Assembly (NCBI RefSeq): GCF_020382885.2
Contig: NC_058496.1
Location: 6,316,501-6,380,500 of the forward strand
Reading direction: 5' to 3'
Source of the DNA: Scatophagus argus
Lineage: Eukaryota > Chordata > Actinopteri > Scatophagidae
Length of the DNA: 64,000 nt
Position 1 is the stretch's first letter, and each line of letters opens with the position of its first letter. Below are positions 21,251 through 34,506 of this stretch, piece by piece. The translations under genes and the position numbers were made by a program. The notes under the pieces were generated by a model that was given only the letters and a program-made list of their open reading frames with translations, was not told where the DNA came from and ran no database searches.

Positions 21251-24200
21251 TTAAAATAAAGAACAACAGAGCATTTCATTTAATTAACCCTGAGGTGTGT
21301 GTGCACCTGCGCTGACACTTCGCTGTAATCAAGTTTTCACAAAACTCGTTACCTTATGCTGGTCTTCAGTCAGTTTCCTGGTGTTAAGATGACTTCATCA
21401 TTGTGTTTCTGCATGTTGAACTTTGACTGTAAATGTCCTAAACAGCTTTGTACTTCGTGTATGTATGTCACACTAATGTCTACAACAGCATATGTTGACT
21501 GTTTGTTGTTTTAATTTTTTTTAATTTTATTGCATGCTGAGCAAAATTATGGATGAGGAGATGCAAGAAATGGAAGAGGAGAGAAATACGGAAGCAATGA
21601 AATAATTGAAAAAACCATTTAAAGTCGATATGACAGGCTGCTGCATCATTTTTTTATCCTGTCATGTGGAGTTACACTTGGCTCGCCGTGTCCTGTATGA
21701 AGAAAGACATTTCAGCCACTAGATGTCTCTGTCACATTGTAGTAATTCCGATGCTTCCATAAAGGGATGAATTTCTCCACACTTGGCTATCAGTAAGTGA
21801 GAGAATATATTTCATTTACTGCCATGAAATGTCCCACAGAGTGTTGTTGAATTCTCACTTTATGTTCAGATCATAAATTACACAATCATGTGCCTGCGAA
21901 TTCACTAAAAAAATGATTGTATACCCAAAACTGGGAGCTTCTTTTCATACAAATACCAAAGTCTTGCCAAATGTATTTTTCTTGAGACTTGAACTGAGCT
22001 TAAAATCCAGCTGAGAGGCCTGCCTGAGTTGGAGCTGATCATTTATCTGCATTTCCAAAGTACTTTTCGTCCATACACAATTGCGGATTGGTGTAGACAT
22101 TAACAAATCTCAGTACGCCTTCAGAGATTCACATTTACACATTAGCAAATGTGATTGCACACACGGATTGAGATGAAGCTACACAACTCTCCACTCACAT
22201 TTGTAAATATTTTTTTGCTGCAATAAGTCACAGTGGAAGGCAAGTGCAAATGGCAATGAGGAAAGCCATGAATTATCTCCGCTCGACACAGTGTGCAGCA
22301 TGACTCCATCCGTATTCCAGTTTTCGGTGTTCATTTGGAGAGCTGTTAAAATAGTCAGGTGCTGCGAGAGAAAGCAGCATTTGAGAGCCTTTGAGAGCAT
22401 TTAAACTGCACTTGTGAAGTGACTGAATATGATGCTCAATTGGCTCCATCAATTTGATTGGCTAAGGCAGACGTTAGGCGCACAAATAGCTTAGTGTTGT
22501 CACCCGATCACTTACTATGAATTTGTCTTCTTGTATTCTCTGTGCAGCTGTAGAGCCAGACTACATATTTGGTTTAATGGATTCTGCATATCCAGAACCA
22601 AAAACTGCAATGCATTTGGTTCCAGAGCAAATCTAGAGATGCCTTGGCAGAAATGGAAAAATGCTCTGTTTCATCTCTTTCCCCTGCCACTCCAGCGCTT
22701 TCTTCAGTAAAATTTGATCTAATTTTCTTTCCCGTCCTTGGGTATTTCCCCACAGAAATGAAGAGATAGTGATTGCTGGGTAAGATTGGAGTGGATCTAA
22801 TCTTCCACTGCTCTCAGTCATACTCCATTTCACTGCACATCTAATTTGTCACACTGCTGATGAATATGCCACAAGTTTCATGGGAAAGAGAAAGACATAA
22901 TGAATATAAAACACACTGGGAGTGGGGAGAAGCAATTGCCGTACCGCACTAACCACAGTGCATTGTTCATTTGTCCCATCAAATTGCTGACACTATGCAT
23001 GCACTATGGATAAACTGCCATCCTCCCTCAGAATTGATCAAGAGGTTAAAACAATGACAAACAATGGTGGGCTTGTTGCTTGCCTGCAGCTTGTAGGCAG
23101 AATCTGCAAGGCCATTTATGGTCTCTGACTACAGGGTTCAACATCACCTTTAATCTTGTGCACCCCACTGTGTGCTTGTAAGAAATGCATACAGTTCAAA
23201 TCTGTGAGACATTGCAGACGGATGAATTTTACAGACGCACACGTGCAGGAGGTTTATTCAACGTTGTTTCAAAGCATAAGGTGCCACAGCGTTGCATCTG
23301 ACGGCTCAAACGGAGCACTGCTTCATTACCAGCTTTAAAAAGCATTAACATGGAATTAAAAAAAACACTACCAGATGGCATGAATCGCATCTGCATAATT
23401 ATATTCGAATTTCGTCATTATTCATTATTACTCTGGTTGCGATTGTCAGGGTGGTGATACACTCGGCAGCAGTCCAAGCAACAGGCAACAAAGTGAATAG
23501 ACAGGGTCAAAAATCTGTTCAAATGTTTCCTGGCAACAAGATGTTTCTGTGTGTTGAAAGCAGTAATTCCATCCCAATTGCTTTTAAAAGTTGCCCACTA
23601 CATAACTGCTGATGTAACTGGGAAAAAAAGCCTCAGTGAGAGACAGACTTTCAAACTGGCCATATGGAAAAACTCAAAAGTGTTTTTGCTCTGTCCGTGT
23701 CAATGCTTGTGCTAAATTCATTGATGAGTTGAGAGTGAATGTCTCTTTAAAGAAGGAGATGATAGAATCTGTGTGCAGAGCTGCTGCATCACCTATCCAT
23801 GAGACTGGAGAGCGGCTGATGAGAAAGCCCTTCAGGACTCTTCTCTAAATAGGCATGAAATTATATCTCCCTCTGACTGAGATTAGCGTCCATGGAGCCT
23901 CTTGCGTTCTGCCCCCTCTTTTCCTCAGGCTCTCCAACCAAACAGGCACTTTGCAGTTTCAGCTCGTTTGTGCTCAAGTTTAAGAAAGTTCATTTTCATC
24001 AGGAGGTGCTCTCTGTGTCCTTCATCTTCCTTCATGGGTCCCGCAGGATTCGTCACATATACTGAAGGGATGTGGTAAACCATAGCGATGTTATGTGCTT
24101 GTGATTTGTGTTTAGCAGAGCAGCTGCTTTATCATTCACTGGAAGGAATTTGATGTGCTGAGCGTTTCAGGGTGCACGACACATTGTACATGACTTTCTT

Positions 24201-27200
24201 TAACCAAAGGAAGCTCAAAGAAACTGACACACAAAGCATCTTTAGGCAAAATTTGATTGCAGATTTGAATTCACACGTGGCTCACAGGCTCTCTAAAGTA
24301 AAGTCATAATCTGAGGGGAGAAACAAAGAAGCCAAACCAATGTCACCCAGGTGGAAGTCCCTTTAAGCACGACTTCAGAATCACTCAGAGTCTTTAATGC
24401 AGAAACAAGAGTTCAGTACATGGAAGAGCAATCAAAAACACATACAACACATACAACAACATATGACACAAGGGGTAGCTGGTAGCAAACATACTGAGAG
24501 CACAGGTATGCACAGGAGGTAACAAGGCACAGGTGAAACTAATCAGGTAGCAATCACATTGGTGGGAAAGAGACAAAAGCAGGAAGTGCAATGCAAAAAA
24601 CAACGCAAGAAATGACCAAAAACAGATATCATACAAGGTAATCAAACTGTCAAGCGCCAACTTTGCAGGTCCCTTCAGCTCTGTGGAGCGTTATAGCTTC
24701 TTCCACCTCTTGTTTAGGTTTTCTGGCCAGTAATTTTGCTGTTTTTCTGCACGTGACCCCACAAGCAAAGTTAGCAATTAGCTGGTGAACATTGTGGGGT
24801 CATTTGGAAGCTAAAGAGCCTGATACAGTAGATGATGGGGGCAAAAACAGATCAACAAGAATAATTAAACTTATAATCGCCTGACAGTCAGAAACACAAC
24901 CACAAATACTGATGTTGCTCCATATCTGTTGGACGCCATCATCATCATCACCTGTATGCTAACAAGAGTACCATATCAAAAATGATATATCTGTGTTAAA
25001 TCCATTGGCTGTTACGCTGCCCTCAGGTAGTCGGAAAATCAGTTATTGCAGATTTAGTCAGGTCAGTTCTCTACAAACTGTTCGCCTCCATGGCTGCCTC
25101 CATACTTCTCATCTGAAAGCTGCCCTGTCACTTTCAACTGTTAGACCAAATATGATAGTTATCATATTTACATTATAATCCACAACTTGGTTGATTGAAA
25201 TATTGCTGGCACGTGCCTCGGACCAGGACTTGATGATCAGGATTGCAACTATCTCAGCTGAAGATTAGGGTCATACGTGAAAAGTCTGCAGCTCCAGTTT
25301 GACTGGATTCCCTGTTAGGTGACTTTTGTTTGTCTCTCCTGCTTTTACTTTCAAAACAGGTTTGAGAGTTGAAGATAACACGAACATCACTGCAGCTCTT
25401 TGAAACCTGGTGCCAAGTGTTTGGTAGGATGGCAACCCGAGGACTGAGCCTGTTTCCATTTTTCATGTTGCTGAGGAAATTAGAAATGCTAATAGCCCTG
25501 GTTATTATCATGGTGTCATGGGTGACACATTTATTGTAGATTTTGTGGTCTGGTGGAAGGGGCGGGGATGAAGGGGAAGCAGCAATCCAGAAAATCCAGC
25601 AACAGTGTTCTAACTCCATGTCTTGGTCACACAATATTTGACACTCAGACCGTGTCGGAAAGTCATGGCTGTTTTTCTACTCCTGTTTTGATGTGCTTTG
25701 GTGTTTTCTGAAAAGACGTGTGCTGGTGCTCCCAAACATCTTTAAGGGGGGGGGGGTTGTATTTGAACTGTGAACCATATGGTTTCTTTAAGCTTATCTG
25801 ATTGGTGTAGGGAAAGGGGAAACTTTACTCAGTTTTCGTAAACTAAACAGCATGTTTCGCTGTTAATTCAGAGACATTTTTCTGATAGAATTGATGGAGG
25901 AGAATGTAGTGGGCTAAAGGGCGTTTCTAATTTGTGGATGTTGATGCAAATTTGCGAGTGATGATGCAACCAAATAAGTGGGACAAGAGCAAAGCGACAT
26001 ATTTCTTACCATATCTTGATAAATATTTTATTTCTGATCAGCAAAAGACACACAATTGATGCATTTGTATCTTTCATGACTTTTCAGTACAGAGGAAAAA
26101 CCCAAACATATACACAGTATGGGTATATATGTATATGGGTATATTTTAAAGTGCAAGTGATTTACAAGGGTCAATCATGCGTTACATAGCATCAGAAACT
26201 TCAGTAATCTCCTTAAATCCTTGATAACTTTTGAATCTGATAGTAAAATAACTGTCACTTATATATGAATACAAAATAAACTTTACTAGTCACTGAAGCT
26301 TTTTGATTCTGTTTAAGCACACACATTTAATATATTTCAAGTCTTGAGAGGAAAGAGTACCATGAAGTGCCAGAAATGAGGGAGTCTTTAGTCTCTAGTG
26401 TTGACAGGAGAAACAGTTTCACAAAACTCACCATGGGTCGATTTAATAATGCTCCAGTACCACCTTAAGCACCCTATACTTGAATTAAAAACAAAAAATA
26501 AGTGAACGTCTCTCACTTTCGTGTTTTCCCAACAGCCTTCATGGGTGACCTAACTCGGACATGTCCTTGTCGAAACAGACATTCAGTATACAGGTACATT
26601 CTCTGAAATTACCATTACATTTGATTTGATGAGGAAACAGTCAATTTGCCCTTACCACATACGTTTGACACAAGGAACGTTTGTAGAAAATAAATATGAA
26701 CACACGGATAAGACATGTAAAAATGTTTAAATGTAAATGTATGAACTGATGCTGAGCTCACTGCGTGTTGACAGAGCAGAGCGGCCACAGTAGAGGGGCA
26801 TCTGGACAGCATCATACAGGGAAGTAACAGTTTAGCAGCAGCTGTTGGGTTTTGGATTTACCCATGGACAACAAAGATACAGACATATGTATCAATAGTA
26901 CATGAAGAAGCCCTGACCCTTCAGGATGCGAAATATTCAAACTGATTTCCATTCACTGGGTAAATAAAACACGTCTCAATTGCACATGTGCTGAATGTTT
27001 CAATGCCCTTTATAGTGGTTAAGATGCAAAGTGCATATTTAACATAAAATAGTTAAGCTAGGATATATTACAGTGTGACTATAGCTCTTAACTTCCCAAG
27101 TGATTCCTTCAGAACTGCTGTCCTTTCGCACCAAATGACACAAGAGAAATCATCATATTCACAGAACAAAAAGAAACACCAGTTTACAAAACCCACAGAG

Positions 27201-29223
27201 AGCGATACAGAGGAGCAATGCCTTCATACTGTATGAGTGCAGTATGAGAGCATACATGCTGCTGCTTTTATTCACACAGCATCAGCTGGCACTGAATGAA
27301 ATAAAGGTCAATTTCTGTGTTGCTGTGAATCCTTTGTTTGTGAGATTATTGCATAGTTTGGAAATCTTAACATAGCTGTTAAATTGACACTGACATCTGT
27401 TTTTCTGGTCTCTTGTCTCTTTTCAACACGGCACAAAAAAAAAAAGCATAAATCCACTTTTTATGGAGCGGGACTGGGTTCAGTTGGTGTCATGAAGTCA
27501 AAGATGAATCTATGATGGCATCCAAAATCAGGCAAGCAGAATCTTTTTTGCTCAACAGTCCTTTAAGATTTTGCTATAAGGAACTTTTAAGAATACCAAT
27601 TTGCAAGAAATTTGAATTCTCAGGAAAAGTCTTCTTCTGAATCACACTGCTTGGTGGTGAACTGAACCCAGCCCTGCTTCTAGATGAATCTCTACATTGC
27701 ATTTCTAATGTGCACAAGCTTTTGCAATTCAATCTCAAATCGATCTCAAGCCATTGAAGATGTCACTTAAAGGAGATTTTTGGTATTTTTTAACCCGGAC
27801 CCTACATTTGCTTATTTTGGTGTGTAAATGATTCATACTTACCAAAAGTTTTGGAAGTGGTCCAGCAGACCACATTAGCCAACAGCTGTGACACGGCTGC
27901 AATGCAATGCAAACATGCAAACAAACAATGCAAAACATAATCCTTTGGGGCAACTCCAACCCTCAAAGTTAAGTCCTTTAAAGGTGCTTTTTTGCCGCTT
28001 ACAGGCTGAGATTGTTGCTTTTAAGTGTCTGTATAACCAGAAACGCAAATCTTGCTCAAGGTCTCAAAGTCTCAGTCTAAAATCCCGCCACAGCTGAGTT
28101 GCTGCAGGAAGTCTGTGATGGAAAAGTGAGCCAGAGTTGTAAAAATAGGGCCCAGGTCTGAAAATATCATAAATCCCCCATAAGTTAATGGCTACAAACC
28201 AAATCTATCTCCCAGGTATAGATAAAGCAAACACCAGCGTGAAGACCCTTCTCAGTGACCGGGGCTCTGTACTGACCTACTGATTCTGGATGATTGTCTC
28301 GGTCGCCAAAGGCCACGAAACACGCAGCCTTATCTGTAAAAATGATCAGATTTCATGAAGTCTACCGTGACCTTTTTGTTACACTGACGTGCAGTTATAA
28401 CGTCTCCTAATATACACAAACTAGCATGAGCTTCTCACTAGCCGAGACAAACTAACACCTGAGTGTTCATCGAATTCTCCCAATGTACCAACAAATGAAA
28501 AATCTTCCAGAAGAGCAATGCTGTTTGATCCCTTTAACTTGCTGGGTCACTTCTAGGCTGGACTGTCATTTCACATGTCTGTCTGTGCTACTCGGTCTCG
28601 TGCTCATTTGATAGGTGTGTGAAACGTCGTGTACTAAGTAGCACCGATCAGGATTTAGCAACATTAGAATCAGTGTCCAATCAATCTGAGATCATTTAAA
28701 CCTTACCAAAACCACATCCATTATCTGAGTTTCTGGGTGGTAAAATAATCAATAAAGATGTTTTGTTTCTCAAAAAATAAACTTTAATAGTTGCTTATTG
28801 AGTAATTAATATTTTATGGAAAAAAAACAAAGTTGTCAGAGCCTTTAAAGAAAGACATGTGACCTGAGACTAAAGCAGACACAGATACTACAGTATGTGC
28901 TCCCTATGTGATGCATTGGATCAATTCAGTTGCATCTTCTTCTCTTCATCTACTGTATAAGATCAGAATCAGTAAAAAAAGAAATACATAAAAAATAAAT
29001 AATAACAGGAAAGAAATGCAAGGGATGAAGACATTCGCGACAAGTACAATTTTTCAAGCTAACCTAAAAGAGAACGTATTTCAGTCTATGCAAAGAAGAG
29101 CAAACTATGGCAGGACTACCCCCAAACTTCCCTATTCGGGTACTCAATGCTGGTGTTTGTTTTACTGTGATTATACCTGATCAGTGTTTGATATTATGCA
29201 CGAACCCTCTACAATGACAACCC
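21251..29223. other. Intergenic between nkx2.7 and stc1, with possible conserved noncoding segments and weak repeats
   Basis: No exons recognised. The segments 22930-23140 and 23370-23500 have balanced composition and dense transcription-factor-like words (for example GACAAACAATGG, TGCATAATTA, CATTATTCATTATTA), unlike their surroundings. The segments 24380-24640 ('ggcacaggtgaaactaatca') and 27756-28130 ('gcaactccaaccctcaaagt') resemble fish interspersed repeats. A G run lies at 25746-25757. TTTATT at 26027-26032 is a more distant possible stc1 poly(A) signal. Confidence 0.4.
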
Positions 29224-29970
29224 TTTATTATTATTATTTTTTTTTAAACCAGAGAGTGTGTCAAAATGAAGCTATCGTTTTGTTGTGGTCCCTTATAACA
29301 CCCATAAAGTAGATCACCTGACTTGAATGACCAACCTTGTTCCCCTATGGCCAGCACAGAGTCATGACATGGGTCCCATTCAGTCACCAGAGCATCAGCT
29401 CACTTTTTTTTCTTTTCTTTTCATTTTTTTGGCATAGAGCTCATGTTCAAATAGGAGCCATGACTGAACTGCTTGTTAAATCTGTAAACTAATTAAAACT
29501 ACAATAATGCATAAAAATAATAAAGAAAAAATTAAATAATATAGTAGGAAAATAAATATCATTCCAACAAGGCTTTTTTTTTTTGTTAAAATAGTCATTC
29601 TCTATCTCGACACCGGAAGCCAGTGTGTATGTCACGTTATTCACCTCAGAGAGTGATGATCATCAGTCTAACAAGATGGCTGCTCTCAGTCTCATCGGTG
29701 AACGTGCTAATCAGCTAATGCACATACACTACCGCTTCGAGCTCCTTTAAGAACACGGATACAGATTCCACTAAACATGGTCCCACATATACTGCAGAGC
29801 TCAACAGTCGTATGCATTACAAGTGTCTGGATACAAGATATGCAAAATGGACTTTTTCTGACAGTTAGACTTGGCCAAGACCTGGACAATCCTCGTGAGC
29901 ACGATGATGATTTCACGTAACACGTAACCACGGCTACATCTAACCCATCAGAAAAAAACAAAAACAAACA

Positions 29971-30001
<31 letters not shown>

Positions 30002-30849
30002 CATGTATAAGTGCTATAGCTATACACTATTTTGGTATTTCATGAATAGCATTCAGGGCAGTTTGTAGTTTTTTTTTTGTTTTTTTTTTTTGGTCAGTTT
30101 AAGGCAACCTGTCAAAGGTTACCATGAAACAACACTCCATATGAGCACTCTCTTTTAGAGGGCCATGGCTCTCGCACGTAACTTAGTATACAGTACATTT
30201 AACTGTTATGCTAGTGTCAGGAAATAGATATGAAGTCATTTCCACATCTCATGCTCACAATTTGACTGGTCTCATCGCTGAAATATTAAATACATCTACC
30301 AATAATTTCCCATTCCTATCAATGAACTAATAATAATCCAACTACAGATTTCTATCCATGAACAAATGTCTGGATTATGAGACTTGTGTTTTTTCATCTT
30401 TTAAAGTATGGAATTGTGCTCTAGAGGTGTGAACCACCATGGCTGTTGTTTTTTAAATAGTTTTTTTTTTTTTAATTTTTTTAAATGTTTTGCTTGGCGT
30501 CGAAAAACATCTTAAGGATTTGTCTCTGTCGGAGGAGGTGAGGAGGAGTGAGCAGGACTGTGCTGCACAGGAGCAACAAGCCACATGTTCAACACTAACT
30601 GTGAGCGGACGTGTTTGAAAACAGTTGATGGTTGGGGGGTGGGGGGGGTGTTCTCTCAAGCCTAAAGTGTAGGATATACAATAGAACAACGATCAAACTC
30701 TGATATCAACTCTATGGGCGTTCCGGCATTCCCTAGAGGTGCATATTTCTGTAACTTCCAGTCTAGCGGAGGAATGTATTTTATCACCGCTAGGGAATAG
30801 AGGAGCTTTCATGATGTTTTGAGGAGTGTGTGGAGTTTCTGAGTGGAAG
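29224..30849 (-). other. stc1: Probable stc1 3' UTR
   Basis: AT-rich, repeat-poor sequence follows the stc1 stop codon. On the minus strand an AATAAA lies at 29229-29224, giving a 3' UTR of about 1.6 kb. Mammalian STC1 messages also have long 3' UTRs. It contains long T/G-T and A/C-A runs (29940-30000, 30069-30093, 30460-30485). The end point is inferred, and a signal at 26032-26027 would make it about 4.8 kb. Confidence 0.35.
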
Positions 30850-32761
30850 TTAGGAGCTGTCACTGGCAGAGCGCTTTTTGCCAAAATTACTGGCAGAGTC
30901 TCTGTTTCGCAGATTAGGCTGGATCTTGTACATATGGGGACCCATGGACCAGCGCCAGCTCCCACGGCCCTCCACTCCAGTTGGGATGGCGGCAGCTGCA
31001 GCCACAGCAGTGGATGGGCAGGGCTTGTTCTGCAGCAGCTGAATAAGCATGCTCATCTCTGGGCCGAGCCGCGACACCATGCTGGTCCTAACGCGGTCCA
31101 CCGTGTCCTCATCACAGTCCATCAGGCTCTGTAGCAGCTTACCATAAAACCTAGGACAATGACAGCAAAACAAAACATCACTGAATGTCTATTTAAAAGA
31201 AAAATGTGCAGCATGGCCACAATATATTCCTGCTGTACCCCCAAGAGGTCAAACCTTCATAAATGTAGTTGAACATATGCTCTATAGTCTCATGGCATCC
31301 ATGTGGGAGTGACCGTCATTTCACCACAAAGCCCTGTGCTACAGCCATCACTACCCTTTTGTATCCACTCCCAAACTGCAATCCTCCATGCATTAGGACA
31401 ACAATAGGAACAAAAACATGCAAACTTGATATTCCTGTTTCAATTTCTTTCATTGTGCTAAAGAATGTATGAAACAGATGGTAACCACAACATGAAAATC
31501 AATACAAATGTAGCCATACTGCATAAATCAGGGCCAAAAGGGATATTCGAAACATGCTAGGCATATATATTTTCAATTTTGGGGATGATTCAAACGCACA
31601 TCTTGGGGCTCTCCTTCACTTAAAATGAACAACGGCTGTATTTTGATTCTGATTTGTCTTTCACTGGAGAAATGGACCCTTGTTTTTAAATGTACTTTGT
31701 GGTCAAAGGGCCTGCAGAACATCAGAAGCTAGAAACTCACCACTTAACAAGTCATGTACCATGTGTACTGCTGTCAGCAGATCATAGCATCGCTCAACTT
31801 GTTTTGTAAGCCTCTGTAAATCATATGCACTCGAGGAAGAGCTCACCTATTGGGGAAGTGACTCGGTAGCTGTGCCACTTCACCAATAGCATCTGGATTT
31901 GATCGGGCAACTGTGCAGATATCCAGCTTGCTGTAACACTCCTCTTGGACTTCAGATATCATTCTTTGGAAGGTGGAGCAGCGGCGGATGGTGAGGAATG
32001 CCTTCGAGGTGATGCCATTCGCAATGCACTTAAGGCTCTCCTTCACAAATGCTTTACCCTGTTAAAAAAAAAAAAAAAACCCAGCAGTGCTTCACACATT
32101 CTTGCCCTGACAGTTACACCCATATAATCCCACATGGCTCATGTGCACATAGAAAGAAAGAGAGAGAGAGGGAGAGAGAGGCATACTGTGTGTAGACTGT
32201 GAGAAATGATTAAAAGTGTATACCTGAGTGTCAAATTTAGCAGCACTGTATAGGAAGGACTTGCAGATGTCATGCATGCCATCTGTGTCACAAGTTGAGT
32301 TTTCCAGGCAGGCGAAAGCTCCGCAGCCAACTTGGAGGGCACTGTTGAGACAGCGTGCCACATCTGCTGTGGGCACAGAGAATGGACCATCAGCAGGGGA
32401 GCCAACAGTGGGTTCACTGGGAATCACTGCACACTCACTGAGCTCATTACACAAGGGTTGCCAGGGTTTCAGCTAAAAAATGTGGCAAACAAAAGAGAAT
32501 CTTTTTATACTTTGGTGATTCACAAAAGACATACAGTCACTCGGGGCAAATAGTGACTTGACTGTAGATTGGACACCTTACAACTCAGAGAGCCTCAGAC
32601 ACTACTTGGCACAACTGCACTTTTCTCTTGGCAGGGACCTATATTCCACTGTTTGGTTCTTTTCAGCAGAGCTTGGATGAACAGCACCAGAAATACCAAA
32701 GAGTTTCCTGAAAATTGTTGGCGTGCCTGTCGACACACACAACCGTACACTTGTACCACTG

Positions 32762-32794
<33 letters not shown>

Positions 32795-34245
32795 TTTTTA
32801 CACAAGCCATAATTGTCGAGCTGAATTTGAGGACTCTGCCTCCAAACCACTTTAATATTTTTAACTATTAAATAATCACAGCCCAGTTAAACATCCAGAA
32901 TTGATCCAATGAACATCTACATAATGAAATACACATGCAGAAAATGCTGCCATATTCATTTGAGGAGTGTCACATGACAGGAATAGTTATTAGGCTGATT
33001 AACCCACAAGTAACCCTGATCTCCATCTTTGTGAAACCTATGAAACATCCATCCTGCAACATCATTCAGTCCTTTGATTAATTTTCCAAAAAACTGATCT
33101 TAGCCCTAAGGAGCAGGGCTCTAAGTCCACACAACCGACTTGAAATTTTACACCAAGGCAGAGCTATAAAACATAATCTGGAAATCAGTGTGTCCATATA
33201 GTTGGTTTTCCTTCTTCTTCATCCAAGAATCCACTGTGATGGCAAGCTGCCTGACTCAAATCCTTTGTAATAACCATTAAGAAATGTCACCGCAGAGCCT
33301 AAGCCTACTTGGCAGACTTTGAATCTGGGGCCCCATGTTGACCTGCACAGTCAGATAAAGTCTGCCTGCCATCAGGGACCAGAGATTGTTCTCAAAATAC
33401 AGAGAGTGAGCTGCAAATCTTATGATGATGAAGCAATTCCTGCAGAAGCGAATCAGCATCCCTGTTACCCACTGCCTTCTATCATTGGGCTGTACCTTTT
33501 TGTTAAAAAGGAAAAGTCCATGCAGATTTTAGGCTTTGCAGTGTCACTTCTTGATTATGAGCTATTTTGGCTCAAGCCTTGCTTTTCTTAGATGGATACA
33601 CAAAATGTCAAGTAACAGGGTTGCATTTATTTGTTCAGTAGGCACAGCCCCGATGACAGTGTAGCTTGAGACATACAGAGAAGAAAATACAACGGTGTAG
33701 CCTACTTCTTCTTCTGACCTGAAGGCTTTAACACTGAAAATCCCCTCAAGTCCACTATAACGCTGAACAGTGGGACCTATGCGCCAGGCAAACCCTTGAG
33801 AAAGACTATCAGCATGACACAGCCTGCACTCTCAGGTGTCAGCACCAAGCACCATGCTCATCTGTTGCCGGCAGGACACCGGCAAAAACCACAGCGTTAA
33901 TCCCGCAGCCTTCTCCGGGAATCAACGCGCTCGTTTAGACAGAAAAGGCTGCATAGGCAAAAATAAATAAATAAATAAAACAAACAAAAAAATATGGGAA
34001 AAAATCTCCTCATAGTAAGCGAGCAAAGGTGAGGCTGTGCATTGTGGAAACGGTGTGTAAAAATAAAATAAAATAACAAGCAAGCAGTGCACTCTGTGAT
34101 ATATGCAGATAGAAGCAGTGTGTTACTTACAAGGGCTATTGGCAGAAAAGCGTGCTCTCCTGGGCGAATAGGACTCGTTTTGATCCAGTTCATATGCAGA
34201 TGCGTTCAGCACCATCAGGAGAAAAAGTCCGGTCCTCAAAGGCAT
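30850..34245 (-). CDS. stc1: Stanniocalcin-1 precursor
   Basis: Four coding exons, 34245-34131, 32366-32224, 32058-31847 and 31150-30850 (115, 143, 212 and 301 bases), all with GT-AG introns and consistent phase, encode 256 residues. Residues 1-17 ([17 protein letters not shown]) are a signal peptide. A short pro-region with Arg-Arg follows, then the mature stanniocalcin core ([61 protein letters not shown]). All 11 family cysteines are present, including the last one, used for the homodimer disulfide. The conserved sequon NST follows GAFACLE, and an extra NES lies in the pro-region. Exon 2 to 4 sequence matches STC1 much better than STC2. The C-terminal tail ([20 protein letters not shown]...) follows a short Ala run and is fish-like. 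This is the secreted hormone that lowers calcium uptake at the gill and acts locally in other tissues. In fish it is made in the corpuscles of Stannius. Confidence 0.96.
32367..34130 (-). other. stc1: stc1 intron 1
   Basis: A 1764-base intron with donor T|GTAAGT at 34130 and acceptor CCCACAG at 32367. The acceptor is followed by CAG, making a tandem NAGNAG site. It holds a (CA)n run at 32762-32792 and no recognisable exons. Confidence 0.85.
32762..32792. repeat. CA microsatellite in stc1 intron 1
   Basis: A pure (CA)n run of about 15 units. Confidence 0.9.
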
Positions 34246-34460
34246 CGTCCTCTCAACACAGATTATACAACTAAATATAAAGAGACGCCTCCTGCTTTGT
34301 GTGTAATTCATAAGAATGACGCTCCAAAACCTTCTGCAGCGGCGAAAACACAAAAGATGTAGGCTATTACAAGTAAGCTGCCAGCAATTTCTTTACATTG
34401 GGCTCCTCGCTATCCTTTGGACTTGCATGACAGATAGAACCGATGTCAAGTCTGCATGGG

Positions 34461-34506
34461 TTTATATGGGAGCGCTGAACATTACGAGCTCTGCGTTTGG
34501 ACCAAT
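34461..34506 (-). promoter_or_regulatory. stc1: stc1 core promoter (TATA and CCAAT boxes)
   Basis: On the minus strand TATAAA (within CCATATAAACC) occupies 34466-34461. An inverted CCAAT box (ATTGG on the minus strand) lies at 34502-34506, about 40 bases further upstream, which is normal vertebrate spacing. Transcription would start near 34435, giving a 5' UTR of about 190 bases before the ATG at 34245. Confidence 0.6.

Noticed and set aside
30850..34245. Assignment as stc2
   Set aside because: Core segments match STC1 almost residue for residue, and the His-rich C-terminal tail typical of STC2 is absent.
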